The notes below the pieces were generated by a model, which was given only the letters and a program-made list of their open reading frames with translations, ran no database searches and was not told the origin of the DNA. The position numbers were made by a program, and so were the translations under genes. Source: Cryptomeria japonica (taxonomy: Eukaryota; Streptophyta; Pinopsida; Cupressales; Cupressaceae). Taken from it: a DNA stretch of 64,000 nucleotides. Location: NCBI RefSeq assembly GCF_030272615.1, contig NC_081410.1, positions 139,476,849 through 139,540,848 on the forward strand, written 5' to 3'. Within the stretch, counting starts at the first letter, position 1, and each line of letters starts with the position of its first letter. Of the stretch, positions 46,063 to 56,525 are shown one piece after another.

Positions 46063-46940
46063 TGTAATAGAATTATGGGTAACCGATCATTTTTGAGTCA
46101 CATGTATCTCCTCTACCTAGTAGCTTTTTTGCTGCCTTATTTTATATTAAAGAGAATTCAAGGCCAAGAGATAGGGTTCCAAAATTAATCTTTGTACTTT
46201 GTTTTTTCTAAACTTCAGATTCATAGGTTCTCGTAGTAGGTTTTAGGTGAAAGTGAGCAAATTGTAAATATTTTGCAGAGCAATAGATAAGAGTCTTGTG
46301 TCTAGTTTTTTGTAGGTTCTTGAAGGAGTTATATGTAAATTGTGTTATGATAGAAATAGAAAATTTACTCAAATAGAAATACAATTTTGATCTATTTCTC
46401 TCCATTGTACAATCCTATCATCTTTTGAATAAAATATAATCAAGGATTTCTTTCATTCAGTGCATTGTTGTGATGTATATAGTTTTTATTTATGCTTTGA
46501 TCTAAGGGATCAATTAGATGCTAAAACAAAATTGCAGAGTGATAGGGCTTTTTTAGGGATTTGATAAGTAGTCTGGGTTGGGATTGCAACTAAGGAATAT
46601 TGTAAGGCAGTATTAACCTAGATCTGAATGCTATTAGATAAATTTTGTTACAATTCATTTATGTCTTTTGAACTCAACCACCCAATGGATTAAGGTATTG
46701 GCCCCAACTTGTTTTAAGTCTTTGCAATCAGTTTATGCTCTATTCATCTGTATTTATGGAAAATTGTTGATTATTAGAATATATTTTAGTTTATGTATGT
46801 TATTTAATTTTTTATTCATCCCATGCTCCAATAGGTTGAGGATCACTGAAGAACTTTCCATTCTTGAGCATTATCCCTCTTTGTTGAGCCTTTATATGAG
46901 ATTGTCTACTTTGATTTGGTGTAATTTGTGAGTATAGCAT
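46063..46940 (+). repeat. Probable 3' LTR of element J
   Basis: It starts TGTAATAGAATTATGGGTAA after the purine run and contains AATAAAATATAATC (46428-46441), a good polyadenylation signal. The right end is uncertain; GAGTATAGCA near 46940 is a candidate. No second copy is in the window. Confidence 0.45.
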
Positions 46941-48198
46941 AGAGATTATAGATTCACCAAGGGATCACCCTCCCAGGTCTTGTAGAGCCCAAAGTGTAGA
47001 AAGATTTACATAATCCTTGTCATAGTTGGTCCAAGTTCCCGAAGATATTGATAGTTGGAGTTGGCTTCTCCATGAATAATCTAAACAATCAACTTGGTTT
47101 CTGTCCTCTTGTAGTGTAAACCCCATTGGGGAACCAACACATAAAACAACTTTCCACCCTCCAATTTTAACCAAAAAGCTTTTGGTTGAGTCCTTAAAAT
47201 GAACTCATCCAATGCACCTAAGCTTGCTTGAGGAGAACCATAAATTTTCCCCTTGGATGCTAAATTCTTATTCACACAAAATATTTGAGCATCTCAAGTG
47301 TGTGTGTATGATTCATTATTTCTTCTGAAAGCCTATCAATAGATTAGTAATTTTCCAAGCTATTATTTTATCTTTCCTCAATTTTGCATTTAATTTATGT
47401 AATAGAACCTTACTGCCAGTCAGGTGCCTATAGCCCTAGTAAGGTTATCTTTGATGCTATGATTTAAAATTTATTTTCTCTTTCTTTCTTTCCTTTTTAT
47501 TGCTCCAATCACTTTGATATGGCATTAGATTAATTTGGAAGAAATATTTTGAAGCTCTTTTCTACTTCAAATATAATTCTCTTACAAGTTTAGAAGAACT
47601 TTAGCTTTGAGTCATGCTTTTCTTATCATCACATAGGGCATTAGTAATGAGGATGATTCTTGATTTTCACTTGGCAAGTTACTAAATCTACTGTTAGTGT
47701 TTTCAAAAGACTTAAAGTGTAAAATGTATAGAGTTCCTCATAATACTTTTATGCCAACAAAGAAATTTAACATCATGTTGCACATAACATGAATATTTGA
47801 TTAATTATTCATTTTACAGAATAAAGCATGGGTTTTTGCTTACTTTTAAATGATGGTGAGCTACCTCATTTAATGTGTGAAAACCAAGGACCATACCTTT
47901 ACTGATGCTAATTAAGGAAGTTTAATTTCTTTTTAGATATGTCTCACTCATGTGAAATTATGTGGCATCCTATGAATAATCTCTTTTAAACCATTAATTA
48001 TATCTCTTGTCAGCCCTTAACTATCACTCTGAAGTTTGGGACTATTTGGCTTCATTCTCTTCCTCGATTTCCCACTGTACACTCTCGCATTATGACAATG
48101 ACTTCTTGAAATTTTAAATATCCCTATTAAGCACTCTCTTTCTCATGTATAACAAGACGTGCATTTATTTCTAATGCTCAAGTTTTCTTATTTATACT
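46941..48198. other. Unassigned AT-rich flank
   Basis: Short open frames on the minus strand (46965-47275) give plausible-looking but unrecognised peptides (KLEGGKLFYVLVPQWGLHY) in two frames. No other structure is seen. It may be the genomic flank of J or I, or the remains of an older repeat. Confidence 0.4.
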
Positions 48199-49597
48199 TG
48201 TTTAATTCTATGAGGATCCGGTTAATACTGAGGGGTGGGTGAATCGGTATTAATACCAATTTGAAACGTTAAACCCAAATCAAACTTACAACAAATACAA
48301 CTTGCCTTACTACATATGCCAATTCATTAAATAGTACCGGTAATCACTGATAAACTACTATAACCGATGTATTAAAAAATAATGAATAAACTAATGATAA
48401 TTAATAACATCACATGAAAATCACTCCACACATGAAAACCATATTTTTGATGTGGAAAACCAAATAGGGAAAAACTACAGTGGGAGTTAGTACCCACAAA
48501 TATTTGTACTCTTTTGAAGTACCCCTTGTTAGGAGTTTCCAATACGACCTATTAGGAGTAGACCCTGTTAGGAGTCACCCGGTTAAGGAATTTGGATGTA
48601 CAGCCTAGTTAAGAGATTAATTACATGTTAGGATCAACCTCGTGAGAGGATTTACCACTCTTTTTGAGAGATACCCTGTTAGCGTATTTACAAGATTAAG
48701 GCCTATCAAGACCTACCCGATTAAGGGATTTAATTGTTGTAATTGTTAGAGAACAACAATGAAAAAGTGATCTGTTACTTGCACTACTCAGCTTGCTAAA
48801 ACAGATCTAATTATACTCCACTATCTGTAACTCTCTAGAAAATCTCACTCTTCTTTAGTATGTCTTCACACTCTTCTCTAAGATCACGGACACAATAAAC
48901 ATAAACTAAGCCAGCATAAATAATGCTCTCCACTAGGTCAGCCACTAAACCCTACATTACATCATAGATCATTACAGATCTTTACAACTCAAATCCTTAA
49001 CTCATTCTACTAAGCACTTTGTACATTCCCAAGAAATTCTCTCTCCAAATGCATCAAAACATCTTTCAAACATTTCATGTAGTTTTTATTGTGTTATCAT
49101 CAACATGTAGACTTAATGTCGATCATCTCCATATCGAAAATCAGTACCGGTTTTATGATTTCTTCACTAGTTCTAAAACCCTAATAAAACCATATCAAAA
49201 CTTCATCAGAAATTAGAAACATGCCTTTCGAAAGACATTGCAAGATGCGGTTTTGGTCAAATACTCATTACCATGATAAAATCTTACATTCCAAACCACA
49301 AATCACCAATCATCACCAAACATCCACTTCAAGTAAAACATCTCTACATTTACTGGTTAAATTCCTATTTCACAGTCTTTTGTATATCGCCAGTAAACCC
49401 TGTTCTCCGATAGAATAAATCAAATAACATAATAAATCATCAGTTGCCATCAATGACAACACAAATAACTGATCAAGTCATCTAATCACAAAATCTCAAT
49501 CTCTTCATCATAAATAGTCTTATATCCTCTACTAGTTTAGTCACCAGTCTTTAAATGCATAGCCTCATCTGCATCAGTTATGCCAGTCATGCCAACA
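48199..49597 (-). repeat. 3' LTR of element I
   Basis: On the plus strand TGTTTAATTCTATGAGG...CATGCCAACA. It matches 61795-63037 up to the H insertion. It has repeated TTAGGAG words and the U5 block (48430-48490, inverse sense). Confidence 0.92.
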
Positions 49598-49612
49598 TTA
49601 TCCCCCTTTGGC
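49598..49612 (-). promoter_or_regulatory. Polypurine tract of element I
   Basis: On the minus strand CCAAAGGGGGATAA precedes the LTR start TGTTGGCATGACTGG. Confidence 0.85.
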
Positions 49613-49960
49613 ATTGATGGCAACACCAATCAGATTGCAACACCATCATTGTTACTTGTTGCTAGTATCATATCAACTGTCAGTCTCCTCCTTTTGTCTT
49701 CTCCCAAATCTGGTCTTGTTCTTCTTCCCCTTTGACAGCAATGTCAAAGGTGTATGTGCATCACCGATATTCTTTACTGTTTCTTTTGTCATCATCATCT
49801 TTGCTAACCAAATAATAACATTATATCATCATTATATTAAATCATTAAATCAAATCTTTATATCTGAGCTGCCCCCCTATGGAGTAGCTTGCACCTCAAC
49901 AATCCTTAATGAAGAATAAGCATTAGATCCACAAGATTGTTGCATCTCCCTCATTCTATT
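49613..49960 (-). other. 3' untranslated region of element I
   Basis: Between the polypurine tract and the end of RNase H. It contains more purine runs on the minus strand (CTGTCAAAGGGGAAGAAGAA near 49725-49740) and no coding sequence. Confidence 0.5.
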
Positions 49961-51500
49961 TCTTTCAGTGTAGGGTTCTAACCCCTAGTTTACCTCTAAG
50001 AAACTCAAAGGTAGTCTTTGGTAAGGGCTTATTAAAGATATCCACTATCTGATCTTTACTCTTTACATATTCCAACTTGATCTATTTTTCTTGAACTATT
50101 TCCCTTAGAAAATGATACTTCGATTTAATGTGCTTGGTTCTAGCATGAAGTACATGAATCTTAGAAATATTTATTGCACTTGTATTATCACAATAGATAG
50201 TCACTAGTTTAGACATATCCATGTTGAATCCTTCTAGCACATGTCTCATCCATATTTCTTGCATGCAATTCATGGATGTAGCAACATACTTTGCTTCAAC
50301 TGTAGATTGAGAAACACATGTTTGTTTCTTACTTGTCCATGCCACTAATCTTCCACTGAGAAGAAAGGCTCCACCGATTGTTCTTTTCTAGTCATCCACA
50401 TTACCTTCCCAATCTGCATCAATAAAGACATCCAAATTAAAATATCCTTTATAGGAATACCATAAACCATAGTCTATTGTGCCTTTGAGATACCGAAAAA
50501 TTCTCTTCAATACCACCAAATATGTCTCCTTAGGCTCTTTCTGAAATCTGGCAACTAATCCAACATCATGAGCAATGTCTAGCCTACTATAAACAACATA
50601 GTGCAATTTACCAATCATAGACCTATACTCTTTTTGACAAACAACAAGAGAATCATCTTATTTGGACAACTTGCAGCCTATCACCATCGGTGTTCCTACC
50701 GGTTTGTAGTTTTCCATGTTGAATGTCTTCAACACCTCTTTTACATACTTGCTCTAACAAATAAAGATACCACTATCTAGTTGTTGGACCTGTAACCCAA
50801 TAAAGAACTTTATTTCACAGATTAGAGACATTTCAAATTCCCTTTTCATTACATCAGAAAACTCCATATTCATATCATCATTTCTGCCAAAAATTATATG
50901 TCATCTACAAAAACTTCTGCTATTAACATCATGTCTCCATCAGTCTTCAAATAAATGTTGTTGTCCTCACTGGTACGTTGGAATCAAATTTTGATCAGAT
51001 GTGCATGTAATCTCTCATAACATTCTCTCAGTGCCTACTTTATACCATATAGAGCTTTATGCAATTTACATACCATGTCTTTATCATTAGATAAAGAAAA
51101 TTTATCTAGTTGTTCAATGTTGACTTCTTCTTTTAGAATCCCATTTAGAAAGGTTGATTTAACATCCATATGATAAACTTTGAATCCCTTATATGCAACA
51201 TTCTCACTCCTTCTAATCTAGAAATCAGTGCAAAGGTCTCTCCATAATCCTCACCTTCTTCCTGTGCATACCCTTTACAGACTAACATTGCCTTGTTTCT
51301 TACAATTTTTCCTTCTTCATCCAGCTTATTCCTAAAGACCCATTTTGTTCCAATTACATTCTTATCCTCTAGTCTAATAACAAGTGATCATGTCTACTTC
51401 TTCTCAATTTGATCTAATTCTTCATTCATTACATTAACACAGTCATCCTCTTTTAGTGCTTCCTTAACTATTTTGGGTTCAATTGTAGATATCAAGGAGG
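49961..51500 (-). pseudogene. Reverse transcriptase and RNase H of element I
   Basis: RT motifs are [17 protein letters not shown] (about 51170-51120) and FVDD (about 50910), then RSMIGKLHYVVYSRLDIAHD (about 50620) leading to RNase H: KRTIGGAFLLSGRLVAWTSK, CVSQSTVEAKYVATS, IYCDNTSAINI (50345-50082). It ends FNKPLPKTTFEFLRGKLGV. These are standard Copia landmarks. Many stops and shifts make it inactive. Confidence 0.88.
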
Positions 51501-52730
51501 AGTTTTCTCTTATTTTCCCTCTTGTTTGCACACCAACATTCTTATCACCAATTATCTACTCTTGTGAATGGTTAATATGACATATATAGGAAATAATGGT
51601 ATTGGTTCTACATCTTCTACTTCTTGTTCTTTTTTTTTTTCATTGTTGTCATCACTTTCTGGTTGAGCACCTAATTCTCCATTTGTCAGTTCATCATTGT
51701 TCTATGCTTCTGGTTCAATAAACACAAGTTTCTCATCATCTTTTTCAGGCTCAGATCTATTGGTACCTTCTAACTTTCTAGAGAGATCATCTACCTTCAA
51801 ATTAGTACTTTCAATAATCTTCTTAGTTTTCTTATTGTAATATTTATATGCCTTACTCTTAGTAGAGTAACCAAGAAATATTGCCTTGTTATATTTTGCA
51901 TCAAATTTCTTAGTGTGAATATCTTTCTTAATAAAACATTAACTCCCAAATTTTTTGAAATAACTTACACAAGGAGTTTTTCCATACCATAGCTCATAGG
52001 TTATTTTGTTGTTACCTCATTTTACTAGTACCCGATTTAAAGTATATACAACAATATTGGTTGCTTCTCTCCAAAATATTTAAGGTACATTACCCTGTAA
52101 TAGCATGGTTCTATTAGCTTCAACTATTGTTCTATTCATCCTTTCTACTATGCCATTTTGTTGTGGTGTCCTCGGAGCTGACATCTATCTCTTGATACCC
52201 TGTTCATCACAATACTTAACAAATTCATCAGATGTGAATTCTCCTCCCTGGTTTGATCTTAAACACTTCAATTTCTTACTAGTTTCATTCTCAACCAGAG
52301 CTTTAAATGATTTAAATTTACTAATTTCTTCAAATTTCTCCTTCAAAAATGTCACCCACATCATTTTAGAATAGTCATTGGTGAAAATCATGAAATACAT
52401 ATCACTGTAATAACTCTTTGTTCTCATAGGGCCACAAAGATCAGTATGTACCAAATATAAAATATTCTCAGAAGTACAATTCTTTCTCTTGAAAGAAATA
52501 GAGGTCATCTTACCAATCTAACAATCTTTGCATATCACATTATCTAGTTTAATAAGTTGGAGCAATCCTCTTATAACACCTGACTTGCTTATCTTAACCA
52601 AATTATCACAATTAACATGAAAACATCTTTTATGCCACAACCAATTGTCTTCCATTCTTGCAACTAGATAATTATTATTACTATTCAAATGGAATAAGTT
52701 ACCTCTAGTTTTCTTCCCAGTAGCAATCAA
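51501..52730 (-). pseudogene. Integrase of element I
   Basis: The GAG-pre-integrase zinc part reads LWHKRCFHVNCDNLVKISK and later CKDC (52730-52518). The catalytic core has LVHTDLCGPM (first Asp), CLRSNQGGEF where SDNGGEF is expected, so the second Asp is Asn, and NGIVERMN (Glu). Stops separate the pieces. The C-terminal part includes KAIFLGYSTKSKAYKYYNK (about 51890-51835). Confidence 0.88.
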
Positions 52731-52739
52731 TTCACCATT

Positions 52740-53547
52740 ACCTCCAAGAATTCTGCAGACTCAACTTTTAAACTCAAGCAAATAACCTTTATCATTGAGC
52801 TGACCAACACTTAAAAGATTATTATTTAGACCATCAACCCAAAACACATCATTGACATTACTCTCCCCATTTAGAGAAATTAAACCTTTACCTTTCACCA
52901 TGTAGGGAGAGTTATTTCCAAATCTAACAACACCACCATCAAATTCATCAAGGGTTATGAACTTACTTTTATCTCCGGTCATGTGGTGTGAGTAGCTAGT
53001 GTCTATAATCCATTCATCACTATTCTCCATATGAGATACTAGTGCCTTTTCATCTGTGAGTTCCTCCTTCACGACTACAAACACAATTTCCTCATTGTCA
53101 TCTTCATCTTCAGACTCCTCATCGGTCACACCTTCATCTACTGCAACATAACAATGTTTCTTTCCCTTTCCTTTGAATCTCCTAAAATTATCTTTCTTAT
53201 CAGTGTTAGGGCAGTTAGGAGCAATGTGTCAAATTTTACTACAAGATAAACACTTCAAAGGTAGCTTTCCTTTATACTTATCGGTGCCTCTTGTTAATAT
53301 TTTTGCTAACAATGCCTCAAGTTCCATCACCTTATCTGCATTGTCTTCCTTTCCCTTGTTACTTCCATGACTTGACCTCCACTCATGATTTTGACATACA
53401 TCTTTTCCTTTTCTAGCAGATGAGTCCATAACAGAAGCTTTAAAGGTAGATTCAGTAGATTATGTCACGCTATTGTCAAAACTATTCAACTCAAAAATTG
53501 TAAGCTTACCAATGAATGAATCAACAGTTACCTTATCCTTTGAAATA
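52740..53547 (-). pseudogene. gag C-terminus, zinc knuckle and protease of element I
   Basis: Basic Ser/Lys-rich gag tail (DSSARKGKDVCQNHE), then a knuckle reading CLSCSKI-x-HIAPNC (about 53250-53210) with a stop inside. The protease has EWIIDTSYSHHMTGDKSKF (about 53015-52960), where Asp-Thr-Ser replaces Asp-Ser-Gly, then LLSVGQLNDKGYLLEFKS, a Copia protease end. The upstream part of gag lies beyond G at 61205. Confidence 0.85.
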
Positions 53548-53552
53548 GATCT

Positions 53553-54743
53553 TGTTGGCATTTTGATGATGTTGTAATTGTCATTGATGGACACACACTT
53601 GTTTTATGATCACTTCCTTATGTATGAGTTATGCTCAACCGGTAATTGTTCCAACCGGTATTATGTATTATAGTCTTTAGACTATCGGTGTTTTGCAGAA
53701 GGTGTTAACCGGTCACTAACTGATTGAAGACCCAAAGCAGTATGAAGACCTCAAGCGGTTCGAGGATCTCAAGCGGAATGAAGGAATAAAGTAGCAGTTA
53801 TCATTTTTCCTAGTCTTCATTTTGTCAACCGGTAATCGGTAAAATGTATGAACTAGTATTACTCTGTGATGAGTTACCAACCGGTATTTTTGTGATGAGT
53901 TATCATCCACCAACACTTTGGTGGTGTTTTTGTGTCGTGTTACCAAATGTGTCTAGATGCACTAAACCTAGGAACATGAAATGTAATCCTATTAGACCAA
54001 CATGAAATCAGATTCCTTTATAAGGACATCATGTCTAGGGTTTTATAGGGGTTTTAGTAGTTGATGAGAGTTTTGTATGTGCGATCATAGAAGAGAAGAT
54101 TAGGTCTATGTGAAGAAACAGAGTGTGGAGATATTGAAGACTAAAGTATTTCTAAATGTGCATTAACAATGACCTACCATGGATCTAACCAAGCATACTA
54201 TGCTAGTATCTAGATCACTCAATTGTTGATTACTCACATCTTCGACAAGTCTTAAACCCTTAACTGGGTAGGCCTGGCAAAGCCTTTGTAAATACTCTAA
54301 CAAGCTGGTTCACAACTGTGAATCTGAAATCATCTCACAAGGTAGTCTCTAATAGGACTTATCTCCTAACAAAGATCTAGATTCCTAACAGGATCTGTTC
54401 TAATGAAGAACATTGTATGACCTTAACCGGCTTGACCTCTAGTGAAGAACATTGTATGACCTTAAGCATTCTGACCTTAACCGGTCTGGTTTCTATTCTA
54501 TAGATAGTTACTTGTGAATTTCTTCTCATTGTGGTTTTTCCTATTTGGGTTTCCACATCAAAACCGCTTGTGTTATGGTTATTGTGCTCTTGTGGGTGAA
54601 TGCTTTATTTGCTGTTTGGTTTGCATTTGTCTAAATCAATTGGTTAGTAAATTTGTTATACCGATTAATTGCTAAATTGTTTAAGAGTTTAAGTTTAGTA
54701 TTTTTTGGTATACTAATTCACCCCCCCCTCTTAGTATTCATCA
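53553..54743 (+). repeat. 5' LTR of element G
   Basis: TGTTGGCATTTTGATGATG...AGTATTCATCA. Contains many ACCGG words, the CTAACAAG/CTAACAGGAT repeat region (54290-54480) and the U5 block (54530-54590). Confidence 0.95.
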
Positions 54744-54744
54744 A

Positions 54745-54758
54745 TTGGTATTAGAGCC
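54745..54758 (+). promoter_or_regulatory. Primer-binding site of element G
   Basis: TTGGTATTAGAGCC follows the LTR end and fits the methionine-initiator tRNA 3' end, as in most Copia elements. Confidence 0.85.
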
Positions 54759-54793
54759 AACCTTTCTATAAGTTTAACCACTCGGAAGGAGAT

Positions 54794-56074
54794 ATGGGGG
54801 AATACACTGTGAGGGAACTTACTCAGCATCTCACTTAGATTGAGAAAGCTTATGATGAGCTCAAAGTCAAATATAAAGCCTCTCTGGCAAAAGGAAGAGA
54901 GCATGCTGAGAAACTAATGGAGCTTAATAAAAATAGTTCTTCTCATGAAGCAGACATGGAAGCCCTAGTTGAAGAAGTTGAAAAAATGAATGAATCTAAT
55001 GCCAACCTAAGAAGGGAACTAGAAGGATTGACTATTAGAATGTGTCAAGAGCTTGAGAACCGGAGGAAAGATGAAGATCTGGTAAAAGACAAAGATCATG
55101 AGATCTCCAAGATGAAGCAAGAAATCAGTACCCTTACTGCTCATCTCCAAGAGACTAAAGTGGAAAAAGAAGAAATGCAAGGTGAACTAAACATGGTTAT
55201 TTCTGAGCATGCAACCTTGCAGGAATCTAATGCTTCTATTTCCAAGGAACTCATTGGGTCAAAGGAAATACTTGCCAAATTCAATAAGAGTACTGTTAAG
55301 CTAGAACAAAAGCTTGAATCAACAAAACTAGTAAAGAATACCACTGGACTTGGTTTTTCTAGTTATGAGGAAGGTGAGACCTTTGGAACAAAAGATGGAG
55401 CATCAAAGAAGTAACCGACATCAAAGGATAAAGGTAAGAAAATTTTTAAACCTATATGCTTTAATTGTCTCAAGGAAGGACATACTACTAATATGTGTAG
55501 AAATAAGGCCTACGATAATTTTCTTTATTTTCTAAATGATAAGCCTAGATCCAATAGATTCAATGGAAATTGTTATGCATGCAACAAGTTTGGGCATAGA
55601 GCATTTGAATGTAGGTCTATTATGTACAACACTGGTAGATATTCTCAAAGGACTCAAGGAATTTTTCCTGAATCATCTATGAACCGGAATCCAAACCGGT
55701 ATAATTCCTATGACCATCAGTCAGGTGGTGGTGGCTATCAAGCGGCAATTGGTTGGAGAGAAACCTGTTTGATCTACCATGGTAGTAGTCACACTACTGC
55801 AACATGCAGGAGGAAGAATGGTAGTATGAACAATGTACCATGGAGAACACCTAGAATGGTATGCTATCATTGCAACAAACCAGGACACCCTACCAGAACC
55901 TGCAGAATGAGAAAGAACCTATCAAATGATATACTGGTCACTCCAAAAGTGAAGATTGATGTTGAAACCATTCAAGTAGGAATGAATAAAAAATGGAAAA
56001 AGAAACTTGAAGAAGTGTCACAAGATGAACCGGTTTCTGCGCATAGTGTGGAAGTCTCTGAACTAGCAAACTGA
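54794..56074 (+). pseudogene. Coiled-coil zinc-knuckle gag-like protein of element G
   Basis: One frame from ATG 54794 (GEYTVRELTQHL) to TGA at 56074, with a TAG near 54836 and a TAA at 55412-55414. The N-terminal 200 residues form a long coiled coil (NANLRRELEGLTIRMCQELE). Four knuckles follow: CFNCLKEGHTTNMC, CYACNKFGHRAFEC, CLIYHGSSHTTATC (second Cys replaced by Tyr) and CYHCNKPGHPTRTC. No capsid domain is seen between primer site and coil, so this may be a nucleocapsid-type RNA-binding protein rather than a full gag. Element A has the same coil-then-knuckle layout. Confidence 0.8.
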
Positions 56075-56525
56075 GCTTCAGAAAAGCTTAGGGGGAACAA
56101 ATCGATGAAATGTTTTGAACCCCCAATTTATATCGGTAAAATACCTTAACCAGTATACATTACCTATCAAATGGTAGAAGATTGTGAAGTGGTAAAAGGA
56201 AAGATTAGGGTTTATGCCCTAGCGGTGGAGCATTTATTATGGTAGGTGAAGAAGTCATTTAAAAGGAATTTTCAAAGTCATTTTCACTTATCAGTTTTCA
56301 AGTACAGAATTTTTCAAGAGCAGCGAGACAAAAGGCGATTCAACTTGCAATTTAGAGAGATTTCAAATCTTGTAGAAGTATCTAGAGATGTTTACAATCA
56401 ATCAAGTGAAGAACACCGAGCGGTAATCAAGCAACCAAAGTGGTGTGGTGTGAGCTGCATTTGTCAAACCCTAAATTTTGAAATTGTGAAGGTATTTCTC
56501 AAAAATTTTGTTTATCAGTTAAGTC
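56075..56525 (+). other. Spacer between gag and the extra ORF of G
   Basis: Non-coding; short frames only (56246-56548 overlaps the start of the next ORF). CTTAGGGGGAACAAATCG near 56088 is one of several purine runs in this element. Confidence 0.4.

Noticed and set aside
46965-47275. Possible host gene exons on the minus strand
   Set aside because: Two overlapping frames and no domain I recognise; a protein search would be needed before calling it.
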